A stretch of 64,000 bases of DNA from CAJBLF01 sp964430205 (GTDB taxonomy: Bacteria; Patescibacteriota; Gracilibacteria; Absconditabacterales; Absconditicoccaceae): contig CAYSER010000003.1 in NCBI GenBank assembly GCA_964430205.1, positions 6,523 to 70,522 of the forward strand, given 5' to 3'. Made by a program: the position numbers and the translations under genes. The notes beneath the pieces are model-generated. The model saw nothing but the letters and a program-made list of their open reading frames with translations. It made no database searches and was not told the DNA's origin. Positions 8,934 through 18,254 of this stretch are shown here, piece by piece; position 1 is the stretch's first letter; every line of letters starts with the position of its first letter.

Positions 8934-11144
8934 ATGGCTATCTACAAAGTCAGGAAAAGGAATTGAGCGATCATCGACTTTGATATCTCCAAGATCGAAC
9001 AGGCTATCCAAAAAGCGGTCGAAGCGGTCGGCGGAACGGATCTAAAGGACGTCCCTGCGCTTGCCAAGAAAGTCGGCAAAGAGGTAGAGAAGAAGGTCGG
9101 TAAAGAGATCCCTAGCGTAGAAGCCATCCAGGACACGGTAGAAGAGGTATTGATCAAGGAAGGACATGATAGCGTCGCCAAAGCATACATCCTCTATCGC
9201 CAGAAAAGATCAGAATCCAGGGCGCAAGAGAATGTCGTCGTCGAAGTGGGCAAGACCATGGACGAATATTTGGATCAGAGTGATCGGAGAGTGAACGCAA
9301 ATAGTAATCAGGGATATTCTTTGTGAGGATTGATCCTCAATATCTCAGGCAAGGTCATCGCCAATTACCGGCTCAGCCATGTCTATCCCAATGAGATCGG
9401 GAATGCTCATAGGACAGGCGATTTCCATATCCACGATCTGGATATGTTCTCCGGCTATTGTGCAGGGCGGAGCTTGAGACAGCTGCTCGAGGAAGGGTTC
9501 AATGGCCTCAGCAACAGGGTGCAATCTGCGCCCCCAAAGAATCTCCAATCCGCCGTCAACCAGATGATCAACTTCCTAGGGACGCTACAGAACGAACGGG
9601 CGGGAGCGCAAGCATTCTCTTCCTTCGACACCTACCTAGCGCCATTCGTCCACAAATACAAGGTCCAGCTCGAGAAAGAGCTCGATGAACTGAACGTGCA
9701 GTTCGCCACCCCTGAAGCCAAAAAACAACATATCGACACGAAGACCTACAAATACGTCACCCAGCAGATGCAGAACTTCATCTTCGGATTGAATGTCCCT
9801 TCACGCTGGGGAACCCAGACGCCATTTACCAATATCACGCTCGATCGGACCTGCCCTGACGATCTCAAAGAGAAAGCATTGATGCTCGGGGGAATAGAAG
9901 AAGGCTATTATCCCAAGAAATTCTGAGAGCTCGAAGATGAGATGAAGCTCATCAATAGGGTTCTCATCGAGGTATATACTGCAGGAGACCGGACCGGATC
10001 CGTTTTCACCTTCCCTATCCCGACCTACAACGTCACGGAAGATTTCCCATGGGATGACCCGGATATCGACCTCTTATTCGAGATGACCGCAAAGTACGGG
10101 ATCCCCTACTTCCAGAACTTCGTAGGCTCTCAATTCAAAGTGATTAAAGACAAAGACGGAACTATCAAGAAAGTCGATAACCCTGATGCCTATAAGCCAG
10201 GCGCTGTCAGATCGATGTGCTGCAGACTCCAGCTCGATCTCACCCAGCTCGAGAAAAGATGAGGAGGACTCTTCTGATCAGCAGAGATGACCGGTTCCAT
10301 CGGTGTCGTAACGCTCAATATGGCAAGGATCGGCTACACCTTCAAGAACGACAAGGAAGGATTCAAGAACCAGGTTCGCTATCTCATGAGCCTAGCCAAG
10401 ACCTCACTCGAACTCAAGAGGAAGGAGATCACTAAGCGATTGGAAGCAGGTCTCTATCCGTATACCAAGAGATACCTCCATTCGTTCAGGAACCACTTCT
10501 CCACTATCGGACTCAATGGCATGAACGAAGCGATCCTCAACTTCACGAACGGCAAGGAAGATATCACTTCAGATCGAGGCAAGAAATTCGCCGTAGAGAT
10601 CCTCGATTTCATGAGAGAGATCCTCAAGTGATACCAGGAAGAGACCGGAAATCTCTACAACCTCGAAGCTACGCCTGCAGAAGGCACTACCTATAGATTC
10701 GCAAAAGAGGATAAGAAACAGATCCCGAATATCATCCAAGCAGGAACCGACGAAGCACCATATTATACCAATTCCACTCAGCTTCCGGTAGGCTATACCG
10801 ACGATCCGTTCGAAGCGCTCGAACAGCAGAACGAACTCCAATGCAAATACACCTGAGGTACCGTTCTTCATCTGTACATGGGAGAAAGGCTCTCCGATGC
10901 TCAGACCTGCAAGAATCTCGTCAGGAAAGTCATCTCCAACTATCAGCTCCCGTATATCACTATCTCGCCTGTCTTTTCCATCTGCCCTAAACACGGGTAT
11001 ATCGTAGGAGAGCACGACTACTGTCCGAAATGCGATAAGGAGCTCGGCTACGAAGGAGCTGAATTCAATCTCGATATCAGAAAAAAACATACCTCAGATC
11101 CAGAGAAACTCAGGATCATCAACGAGAAGAAGATACACTTCTAA
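8934..11144 (+). CDS. nrdD: Anaerobic (class III) ribonucleoside-triphosphate reductase, large part without the glycyl-radical domain (736 aa)
   Basis: Six stretches join through UGA codons. The N terminus is an ATP-cone ('RKRNGAIIDFDISKIEQAIQ'). The catalytic barrel follows with 'GNAHRTGDFHIHDL', 'SAPPKNLQSAVNQMINFLGT', 'FIFGLNVPSRWGTQTPFTNI', 'GSVFTFPIPTYNV', 'AVRSMCCRLQLDL' (active-site Cys region) and 'MTGSIGVVTLNMARIGYTF'. The zinc-finger pairs 'CPKHG' and 'YCPKCDKE' come near the end. Normal NrdD then continues directly into the RVxGYLRPV glycyl-radical loop. Here it stops with TAA after 'IINEKKIHF', and the loop is encoded by the next frame. It makes dNTPs without oxygen, with NrdG as activator. 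Two NrdR-like boxes lie upstream. Confidence 0.95.
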
Positions 11145-11154
11145 CCAGAAGACA

Positions 11155-11192
11155 GGCATCAGGTGTCAGGTTCCTGGTCCCTGGTCTCTGAT
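11155..11192. repeat. CAGGTTCCTGGTCCCTGGTC word repeat between nrdD parts
   Basis: A short run of the CCAGGGACCAGGAACC word (here in reverse orientation) sits precisely between the nrdD stop and the glycyl-radical frame, in the same reading frame as both. The same word appears inside leuS and the Kazal/DUF333 gene. Confidence 0.7.
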
Positions 11193-11243
11193 CATTGGTA
11201 CTATCGAAGCCAAATACCTTTTTATCTTCATGACAGCAGCGCC

Positions 11244-11471
11244 ATGCCAACATTCACCAACAAGGAAGGAAAAGAAGTCTACAGGACCCCATGCCAGGTA
11301 TTCACTCGCGTAATGGGATACCTCAGACCCGTAAGTCACTACAACATCGGCAAGAAATCCGAATTCTACAGCAGGAAGTATTTCGATGAGCAGAAGAGCG
11401 CTAACTCTACGTTCATCAGAAACTTCGCGCCGCAAGTTTTCGTAGGCGGAGGTGCATGCGGATGCAACTAA
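11244..11471 (+). CDS. nrdD: Free-standing glycyl-radical domain of anaerobic ribonucleotide reductase (75 aa)
   Basis: Starts MPTFTNKEGKEVYR and contains 'PCQVFTRVMGYLRPVSHYNI' followed by GKKSEF. This is the C-terminal glycyl-radical loop of class III reductases; the radical glycine would be G25 of this frame. It ends with the Cys-rich tail 'GGGACGCN' and TAA. The frame is the same as that of nrdD, but an in-frame TAA and about 100 bp of low-complexity DNA separate them. ATG 11244 is the natural start; a GTG at 11163 would add 27 residues encoded by the repeat. A split enzyme that reassembles from two chains is inferred, analogous to spare glycyl-radical domains such as YfiD/GrcA. Confidence 0.85.
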   Translation: MPTFTNKEGKEVYRTPCQVFTRVMGYLRPVSHYNIGKKSEFYSRKYFDEQKSANSTFIRNFAPQVFVGGGACGCN

Positions 11472-11538
11472 GACGACGAACAACGAGCAACGAACAACTA
11501 ACCATTACTAACTAATAAATTTTCGTAGTCATATGCCG

Positions 11539-11588
11539 AAGTAAAGTCAAACGAGGCGCGTCAGCGCCTTCCGGAAACTTTACTTTTT
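11539..11588 (+). terminator. Terminator-like hairpin downstream of the split nrdD
   Basis: Nine-bp stem AAGTAAAGT (11539-11547) with ACTTTACTT (11577-11585), an inner stem GGCGC-gtca-GCGCC, and a trailing T-run. Placed between the reductase frames and the HD protein, it may attenuate downstream expression. Confidence 0.65.
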
Positions 11589-11608
11589 ATGTATCTTACC
11601 GATCGCTG

Positions 11609-12583
11609 ATGCACTATCATGATCCGGTCTATGGCGACGTCGAGATCGATGAACCGGTCATCCTGGATATCATCTCTTGTCCGTCGTTCCAAAGGCTTAA
11701 ATGAATCGATCAGTCATGATATTTTGAGCCATTCTACCCCTGATGCTCGTTTAAACGCTTCGAGCATTCTGTCGGTGTCTATCTCCTGCTCAAGGCCTAT
11801 GGAGCACCGATAGATGAACAGATCGCGTGACTGATCCATGACATCTCTCATGGTACGTTTTCACATTGTCTCGATTATGTCTTCGACGAAGGCGACCAAA
11901 AAAAACAGGATCACCAAGATGCTATCTTCAATGAGTTCGTGATGCAGACGGAAATCCCTGATATCTTGGTGAAACATAGCATCAATATCTACGCTGTGCT
12001 GGACGAACCCACGCATCCCCTCAAGGAGAATGACCTGCCTGATCTCTGCGCTGATAGGATAGATTATTCGCTGCGTACCATGGTGCATTTCGATAAGCTT
12101 CCTGTGGATAGTATCCTCGGCCACCTCAAAGCCAAGAACGCTACACGATATTTCGATGAACTGGAAGCGGCGAAGACCTTTGCAGAGATGTTCAAGAGGA
12201 TCAACGACGTCTACTTCTCCGGCATAGAATCAGCTATCATGTTCCAGACCGTCGCTGATCTGTGTAGGCATGCACGGAAATCATGATACGTAGAGAAAGA
12301 GGATTTCTATACGACCGATGACCAAGTATTAACCAAGATAAAGCTCCATATCGACAGAGATCCACAGCTCGAGCTCTACCGACAACGCATGAATAATGTC
12401 ATCGGATGCAGCCACTCCCCTGAAGATTTCGACACTCGCATCTTCTGCAAAAATAGGGTCACCGATCCTTTGGTAGAAGCGAATGGCGAGCTTGTCAGGC
12501 TTTCTGCTCTTGATACGGCATGGAAAGAGACTATACATGGCACTCATGCTCCCAAGGAATATTTCCTCAAGTTCGACAGATAA
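11609..12583 (+). CDS. HD-domain phosphohydrolase, COG1078 / dNTPase-like (324 aa)
   Basis: ATG 11609 opens MHYHDPVYGDVEIDEPVILD, the start typical of COG1078 HD proteins. Next are 'SCPSFQRLKGIDQSG', 'RFEHSVGVYLLLKAYGAPID' and the metal-binding 'GLIHDISHGTFSHCLDYVFD', with His-Asp and two further His. A later 'DLCADRIDYSLR' supplies the last Asp ligand. Several glycines, including that of 'GLIHD', are UGA. Members hydrolyse (deoxy)nucleoside triphosphates or related phosphoesters. Its position between nrdD and nrdG, genes of dNTP synthesis, supports a role in dNTP balance (inference). Ends with TAA, 30 bp before nrdG. Confidence 0.85.
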
Positions 12584-12613
12584 CCATCTTTTTATCTCCC
12601 CACATCCTCTCTC

Positions 12614-13324
12614 GTGCATATCGCAGGCGTGCAGCAATCCACCATGATAGACTATCCAGGCAAGATCGCCTGTGTGGTCTTTACCCAATGATGCAATTTC
12701 CGCTGCAGCTTCTGCCACAATCCCGAATGTGTGTTACCTGAGAAGATGATGCTTTTCCAGAACGATCTCATCCCTGAGGAAGCGTTCTTCAATTTCCTCA
12801 AAGCTAGGAAATGACTGCTCGACGGCGTCAGCATCTGCGGCGGCGAACCTACCTTGCGGCCCGATCTCTACGATTTCGCCAAGAGGATCAAGGAAATGGG
12901 ATTCCTCGTCAAACTCGATACCAACGGGAGGGACTATCAAATAGTCAAAAGGATGATCCAGGACGGGATCTTGGATTATGTAGCCGTAGACATCAAGCAT
13001 TCCCTGCATAGCTATGACGACGCTATCGGACTCTCGCAACCGCCTGAATTCTATAATAGTTTCCAGAAACTGCTGCAGCTGCTTCTCGAAGGCGGTATCG
13101 ATTACGAATACAGGACAACCGTCGCCAAGGGACTCCATACCGCTGACGATATAGAAAATATGGCCGTATATATCAGGGGCGCAAAACATTATTATCTCCA
13201 AAATTATATCTGATGAAACACCCTTGATCCGAATTTCTGATGAACGCCGTTCACGGACGAAGAACTCCTCGCTTTCAAAAAAATAGCTGAACGTTATGTC
13301 CAGCATTGCGAGATACGTAAATAA
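12614..13324 (+). CDS. nrdG: Anaerobic ribonucleotide reductase-activating protein, radical SAM (236 aa)
   Basis: GTG start VHIAGVQQSTMIDYPGKIAC, then the radical-SAM cluster motif QGCNFRCSFCHN with Cys27, Cys31 and Cys34; the glycine before Cys27 is UGA. 'GVSICGGEPTLRPDL' is the SAM-binding GGEP motif, and 'VAVDIKHSLHSYD' follows. It generates the glycyl radical on the separate domain encoded at 11244-11471. The full length is present when UGA is read through ('LQNYIGNTLDPNFGTPFTDE'). ATG 12644 (M11) is a weaker alternative start. Same strand and adjacent to nrdD and the HD gene, forming a dNTP-supply cluster. Ends with TAA at the start of a TAACTAACAAC repeat. Confidence 0.92.
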
Positions 13325-13445
13325 ACTAACAACTAATAACTAACAACTAATAACTAACAACTAATAACTAACAACTAATAACTAATAACTAACAACTAAT
13401 GCCTATGAAATTTTTTATTGTTAGTTGTTCACTGGTAGTTGTTAG
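13325..13445. repeat. TAACTAACAAC tandem repeat with facing copy, between convergent genes
   Basis: About six copies of aactaataactaacaact run from 13325 to 13400. They face a reverse copy (ttgttagttgttc...gtagttgttagttatttttt, 13418-13445), so a transcript from either side could fold into a long hairpin ending in T-runs. It probably serves as a bidirectional terminator for nrdG and the patatin gene. Confidence 0.7.
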
Positions 13446-14228
13446 TTATTTTTTGAAGTGTCTCATGCAGCTTTCGTACCCTTGAAGATATGCCGTGCGC
13501 ATATTTTTTTTGTTGATATCCAAGACCTTGATGGAAAGACGCTCATAGAATAAGTGGTCGGCCAATGTCTTATGCTCTATGGTATCGCGCCTGAGCAGGA
13601 TCTCGAATGAGACGGATAAGACATCGATGAGCGTTGCTATCTTCTGGTTCTCCAAGAACTTGTTGAGCGAGATTCCGATAGTTTCATACTCCGGATATCT
13701 CTTCTTGGCCAATTCGATAGGGAAATTATTTGTCGTGCCGCCGTCGATCAGGATATGATGTTCATAGGGTACCGCTGGAAAAACACCAGGGATAGCCATG
13801 CTGCCGAGCAGGATCGGTACAAGCTTTCACGAATCGAAGAGTATGAATTTCCCGGTATTGGTATCGGTGGTTCAGATATAGGTCTTTAGCGTAAGATCTT
13901 TTATATTGGCAGGAAGATCTCTAGAGAATTGCTTTTCGAAAAAATCCGCTTTCATGATGCTCTTCTTGGAAAAGAGATTGAGCGAGAACATAGTGAACGG
14001 TTTCGTATCATAGAAGATATGATAGATCTGCTCTGCCGAATAGCCTGCAGCCCGATAGCTTGCCAGGATCGCGCCTGCGCTCACGCCATAGATCGCATGG
14101 ATCTTGTCCCTGAATCCAAGCTCTTCCAATCATTTGATGATGCCCAACGCATAGAAGCCTCTTGTCCCTCATCAGGAGATGACCAGGACGTACTTCTTCT
14201 TGGATTTTAGCAACGAAAGTAGTTTCAT
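13446..14228 (-). CDS. Patatin-like phospholipase (260 aa)
   Basis: ATG 14228; reading UGA as Gly gives 'YVLVISGGGTRGFYALGIIK', the patatin oxyanion loop G-G-G-T-R-G with two UGA glycines. The nucleophile elbow 'YGVSAGAIL' (Ser50) and the catalytic Asp in 'ILIDGGTTNNFPI' follow, so the Ser-Asp dyad is complete. Length and order (glycine-rich loop, GxSxG, DGG) fit bacterial patatins that hydrolyse membrane lipids. No signal peptide is seen, so it is probably cytoplasmic or membrane-peripheral. Single gene, convergent with nrdG. In a lineage with reduced lipid synthesis it could recycle host or own lipids (inference). Confidence 0.92.
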
Positions 14229-14270
14229 GGGCTATGATATGATGATAAAAGACTTATAGACAATGTTCAT

Positions 14271-14346
14271 ATGTCTGTCATTCTGAATGCAATGAAGAAT
14301 ATCGTAATCATCACTATATCCTTCGACTACGCTCAGGATGACATGG
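14271..14346. repeat. CATTCTGAAT...CGACTACGCTCAGGATGACA inverted repeat
   Basis: tgtcattctgaatgcaatgaag pairs imperfectly with cttcgactacgctcaggatgaca. Same family as 8575-8660, here complete with both inverted ends and an internal atatcgtaatcatcactatatc that is itself partly palindromic. Confidence 0.75.
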
Positions 14347-14392
14347 ATATACATTTATTCACAACAGCTTATCTTATCAACTCTGCTCGATC

Positions 14393-14932
14393 TCACGGTT
14401 TCACGCCTGCGGCGTTCGCCTCTTCGATATCGATATGGAAGTCGAGCGCATAATCATCTCTCGCTCTCACGGCGACATGTTCGAAGGTCACTGCCCTTGC
14501 GCCGCCGACATGCATCTTGATGCTATCGCCATCCTTGATGCCCAGCTCTTGTGCTTCTTTGACGGTGCAGTGCAGATGTCTTTCTGCAACCATAGCGAAT
14601 GCGCCATACACTTCGCCTACAGGACCGACGATCTTGATGTAGCCGAGATCCTTCGTATCTCCTGAAACCTTGATCGGCGCTGTCACGCCTAAGGTGAAGG
14701 TATCGCCTAGCATGATCTCTACCTGTGTGGTCTTCCTCTGGGGACCGACGACTCTCACGTTCTCGATCCTGCCTTGCTCTCAGACGAGTGTCACTAGTTC
14801 CTGTGCCGCGAATTGGCCGGGCTGAGAAATGTCCTTGAGCTTCTTGATCTCATAACCTTTGCCGAACAGTTTCTCCGTATCGCTCGGACTCAAATGGACA
14901 TGCCTATTGCTAATGCCGATGGGGATTCTCAT
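14393..14932 (-). CDS. pduL: PduL-type phosphate acyltransferase (phosphotransacetylase) (179 aa)
   Basis: ATG 14932 gives 'MRIPIGISNRHVHLSPSD'. The zinc-binding His pair (R-H-V-H-L-S), the second His pair in 'ERHLHCTVKEAQELGI', and the closing 'DYALDFHIDIEEANAAGVKP' are all PduL signatures. The enzyme converts acyl-CoA and phosphate to acyl phosphate, here probably acetyl-CoA to acetyl phosphate for ATP formation by acetate kinase. No microcompartment-targeting extension is present, so a housekeeping fermentation role is more likely. ATG 14938 is an alternative start two codons earlier. TAA stop. Confidence 0.93.
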
Positions 14933-14939
14933 GGACATA

Positions 14940-15145
14940 CGATTAAACGATAAAACGAATGAGACGGGACAGATTGATTGAGACTGAATTGAGACTGATT
15001 GAGGTTGATTGAGACTGGTTGAGATTGATTGAGACTGAATTGAGATTGATTATTTTTATATTTCTAAATTCTAAATTTTTAATTCTCAATTCTAAATTCT
15101 AAATTCTGAATTCTAAATTTTAAATTATAAATTTTAATTTTTTAA
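14940..15145. repeat. GACTGATTGA and TTCTAAATTC word-repeat block
   Basis: Upstream of pduL, about nine copies of gattgagactga with variants (gaattgagactga, ggttgattgaga) are followed by about eight copies of attctaaattc. The order, a GATTGAGACTGA block then a TTCTAAATT block, is the same as at 23868-24096 and 25395-25530. Confidence 0.85.
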
Positions 15146-15155
15146 ATTAATCTGG

Positions 15156-15713
15156 TTATATCTTCATTCTTTCGAGGACGGCATCGATTTGTGCATAGAG
15201 CTCTTCCACGCTGCCATCATTGGTGAAGGTATGATCCGCAAGCTTCATGCATTCGGCGATATTCTGTTTGGCCGGATCCATATTCTGCATCTCCCTCTGC
15301 TCATCATTGATAAACTCGTCATAGGAGATCTTGTCTGTTTCCGTGCCTCTCATTGCTACTCTCTCATATCTCACTTTCGGGTCGGCGTCGATAGCGAACA
15401 GATGGAAATGTTCCTTACCTTTGAGCGCTTGGATCTCTCCGACCGCCCTGATGCTTTCGATGATGGCATTCTCTCAGCCCTCTTTGGATTGCTCGTACAG
15501 CTGCTGGACGATGTATGCAGACCCGTATTTGGCGCGCAGATCGTTGGCGACCGCTACCATGCTGTCCCTATTGACCGGCATCCCTCTCCTCTCGATCTCT
15601 TGGATCAGATATGCCCTTACAGAAAAATGATGGAATCATCTCTTCTGGACGAGATAGTCAACGATGGTGCCTTTGCCTGCACCGATCGTTCCGGTGATGC
15701 CTATGATGATCAT
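15156..15713 (-). CDS. P-loop nucleotide kinase, dephospho-CoA-kinase/adenylate-kinase-like (185 aa)
   Basis: ATG 15713 begins MIIIGITGTIGAGKGTIVDY, a P-loop G8-T16 of the G-x4-GKGT type. 'KRWFHHFSVRAYLIQEIERR', 'GMPVNRDSMVAVANDLRAKY', 'GENAIIESIRAVGEIQALK' and 'LFAIDADPKVRYERVAMRG' follow. This is the layout of small nucleoside/nucleotide kinases often annotated as dephospho-CoA kinase-like or AAA-family in candidate phyla. Three UGA codons are read as Gly. Substrate cannot be told from sequence. TAA stop; the gene follows a queuosine-precursor transporter gene on the same strand. Confidence 0.8.
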
Positions 15714-15748
15714 CTCATGTGCGCTATGAGATAAAAGCTTATGTTTGC

Positions 15749-16423
15749 TTATTGGATATGCAGCGGATTGAAATCCGTCGAATAATCATAGCGATCCTCC
15801 TGCTCGCGTTGTTTCAATGCATAAGTGACTAGATAGGTGAGCGGAGTGAACAGCACCTCGATACCCACCTTGAAGATATAGTTGGAGAGCATCACCATGA
15901 AGATCGTCTCCCTGGGGAACACTCCGCTGAATGCGATGGTGATGAAGATGATGGTATCCATGAGTTCACCGATGATCGTAGAACCGATCGTTCTTACCCG
16001 CAATTGCCTGCCTTGCATCATGATCTTGAGCTTCGCGAGGATATACGAGTTACTGAATTCTCCTGCAAAATACGCTATCAAGCTCGCTATGACGATCCTC
16101 GGCGTGAATCCAAGGATCTGTTGATACGCCGCTTGATACGGTCGATTCTGTGTCGCCGGCAACCGTCACACAATCATGATGGTGATGGTCATAAGCGCCA
16201 ACGCACCGAATCCCATCCATATGATCCTTCTGCTCTGCTTATAGCCATAGACTTCCGTCATGATATCTCAGAAGATGTAGCTGAGCGGGAAGAGCAATGT
16301 CCCTCCGTCGAACGTAAACCGTCAGAGATCCAAGACTTTGGTAGAGACGATGTTGGAGATCATCAGCACCGCAACGAATGCGACCGTGATCAACGTGAGA
16401 TATCTATAGTTTTTCCTTTCCAT
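15749..16423 (-). CDS. yhhQ: Queuosine precursor transporter, YhhQ/VUT family (224 aa)
   Basis: ATG 16423, MERKNYRYLTLITVAFVAVL, then 'SNIVSTKVLDLG', 'FTFDGGTLLFPLSYIFGDIM' and 'TEVYGYKQSRRIIWMGFGAL', which are the conserved blocks of the COG1738 family. 'VIASLIAYFAGEFSNSYILA' and 'RTIGSTIIGELMDTIIFITI' complete it. About six membrane segments. Members import the queuosine precursors preQ0/preQ1 for tRNA wobble-base modification, a plausible salvage route in a reduced genome. Three UGA codons fall on conserved glycines. It is divergent from the lytic transglycosylase gene, with about 160 bp between them. Confidence 0.9.
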
Positions 16424-16586
16424 GCGATCGATAAAGTGTTCAATGATTCGTGCTTGAGTATAACGATTCTCGTTACGGAGTAAACGGCAATTTTTTCTAG
16501 ATCACTCATCGGAATGTATTTCCCTTTGAAAATCTCATTATACTTGTATATAGTTATTGCGAAATTTATCTGTTTACCCTACTTCC

Positions 16587-17483
16587 ATGCGAGAGCAACT
16601 CCAGTCATATTATGCCGACAAGAAAATCTTCCGAAGGGTCATCATCGGCATTGTCTTTATCCTCTTGATCATTTTCCTCTTCAGCAACCAACATCCATGA
16701 TCGGCTCTGAACCGGAATCATGAGATAACGTTCGCCGGAGAACAGATGCCGACAGCTGGCAGATATCAATTGAATATCGAGAGACTGGATAGGGAGATCG
16801 CCTTGCTGGAAGCTAACCCTGCGCAATTCCTCATCATTCACAAAAGACGGAATCTCCTGATACCGATGATAGAACAACAGCTCAAGAAAGAAGGACTTCC
16901 TGATGACCTAAAATATATCGCCGTCATCGAGAGCTCATTGAGGGACAATGTCGTCAGCTCTGCAGGCGCTGCAGGACTTCGACAACTGATGTCCGGCACT
17001 GCCGTGAGACAAGGACTACGCGTCGATGAGTTCGTAGATGAAAGATACGATGCTGCGAAAGCTACGGCGGCCGCACTCAATCACCTCAAAGGGCTCTATC
17101 CGATCTACAAGAATCGGACGCTCGCCATCGCCGCCTACAATAGAGGTGCCCATGGACTCTCTACCAGTATGGAGAATCAACGCAGCGAAAATTTCTACGA
17201 TCTCCGATTGAACACAGAGACCTCGAGATATGTCTTCAGAGTCTTGGCTATGAAATATGTGCGAGAACATAGGTACGCTATTTTCGGCGAGGATCTGCTC
17301 TGAGAGATGTATCATCCTTTTGCGACGAAGGAGATAAGCGTCAAGAACGTGGCAGATATCTCTCAGCGAGCCAAGCAAAACGGGTTCGGGTATTATGAGA
17401 TCAAGAAGCTCAATCCTTGGATCCTGAAGAATTCTCTCCCTGAAGGGAAGCGGAATATCGAAGTATTCAAAACAACTAAATAA
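16587..17483 (+). CDS. Membrane-anchored lytic transglycosylase, MltD-like (298 aa)
   Basis: ATG 16587. The N terminus has a single membrane anchor 'FRRVIIGIVFILLIIFLFS'. The SLT domain shows 'LPDDLKYIAVIESSLRDNVV' (catalytic Glu115), 'SSAGAAGLRQLMSGTA' and 'LAIAAYNRGAHG', and the C-terminal part 'EISVKNVADISQRAKQNGFG' continues past an in-frame UGA. It cleaves peptidoglycan glycan strands with 1,6-anhydro product formation. The usual GLWQ(F/L)M reads GLRQLM. No LysM repeat is clear, though the C-terminal ~55 residues could be a small binding module. A terminator shared with efp follows. Confidence 0.9.
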
Positions 17484-17550
17484 CAAAAATGAATTGAAAA
17501 TTGAAAATTGAGAATTGAAAATTGAAAATTTAGAAGTCAGAATTTAGAAA
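17484..17550. repeat. TTGAAAATTGAGAATTGAAA word repeat
   Basis: Copies of gaattgaaaattgaaaattgag and tttagaagtcagaatttagaa fill the gap after the lytic transglycosylase stop. Same word family as at 8440-8500, 32633-32755 and 35489-35775. Confidence 0.8.
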
Positions 17551-17551
17551 A

Positions 17552-17578
17552 AAAGAGCCGGTGTGGGCTCTTTTTTTC
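17552..17578. terminator. Bidirectional terminator between lytic transglycosylase and efp
   Basis: AGAGCC (17554-17559) pairs with GGCTCT (17566-17571), flanked by A-run and T-run on both sides. It suits the convergent genes. Confidence 0.85.
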
Positions 17579-17592
17579 TGCTCTTATGTTGC

Positions 17593-18144
17593 TTAGTTCG
17601 TTTCTCCCGTAAGCGTATTGAGCGTCACGATATCACCTTCGTTCTTGTGGAGCGGTACCATGATCTCCAAACCGGTCTCTATCTTCGCCGGTTTCTTTCC
17701 TGCCTGAGCCCTATCTCATTTCACTCCCGGAACGGTCGAGATGATCTTGTAGGAAACCGTCGTAGGAAGGATGACGCTGATGACATTGCCCTTATAGACC
17801 ATAACGAAACAGTCCATGTTCTCCTTCAGATAGCCTGCGATATCGTCGACCATGTCTTTGTTGAGATCATACATCTCACCGGTATCGTTCTCCATGAACG
17901 TGTACGTATCTCCTGCGCTATAGAGGAAAACAGCATTCTTGGTCATCACATCTCCTTTCTCGATGACGCTTCCGGATTTGTAGGTCAGATTCACTACGCC
18001 TCCGGTGATGAGATTCTTGAGTTTGAAGGTGTAGCTTCCCTGCCTTTGCTGCATCTGCATAAAGGCGAAGTCTATCACCTTATATAACTGACCATCGATA
18101 TCGAGGATGGTATTCTTCTTGATTTCTGAGACATCTAACTTCAT
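17593..18144 (-). CDS. efp: Elongation factor P (183 aa)
   Basis: ATG 18144, MKLDVSEIKKNTILDIDGQL, full EF-P length including the C-terminal OB domain 'KPAKIETGLEIMVPLHKNEG' and 'DIVTLNTLTGETN'. EF-P relieves ribosome stalling at polyproline. The modification loop normally reads KPGKG with a modified Lys or Arg. Here it reads 'FMQMQQRQGSY', with Gln at the aligned tip position and Arg34 next to it, so the usual lysine modification (EpmA or DHS type) cannot apply. The conserved 'VKGDTA' part reads VKGDRAQAG, with UGA as one glycine. Minus strand, separated from the downstream large membrane protein gene by ~110 bp. Confidence 0.93.
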
Positions 18145-18254
18145 TACTGTATGACTAAATGATTAAAATATGGTAATCTATCCTTTTGGGATGTATCTGT
18201 ACTGCATCGTGCTGTTCGTTACGTGAGCGTAGCGAACTCATTACGCGAAGCATA

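Noticed and set aside
11142..11243. Reading NrdD through the TAA into the glycyl-radical frame as one protein
   Set aside because: TAA is a true stop elsewhere in the window, and the intervening codons are repeat-derived; the second frame has its own ATG. It remains possible only if the TAA is an assembly error.
13325..13445. TAACTAACAAC array as a CRISPR
   Set aside because: Units are contiguous with no unique spacers, the unit length varies, and no cas gene is nearby.
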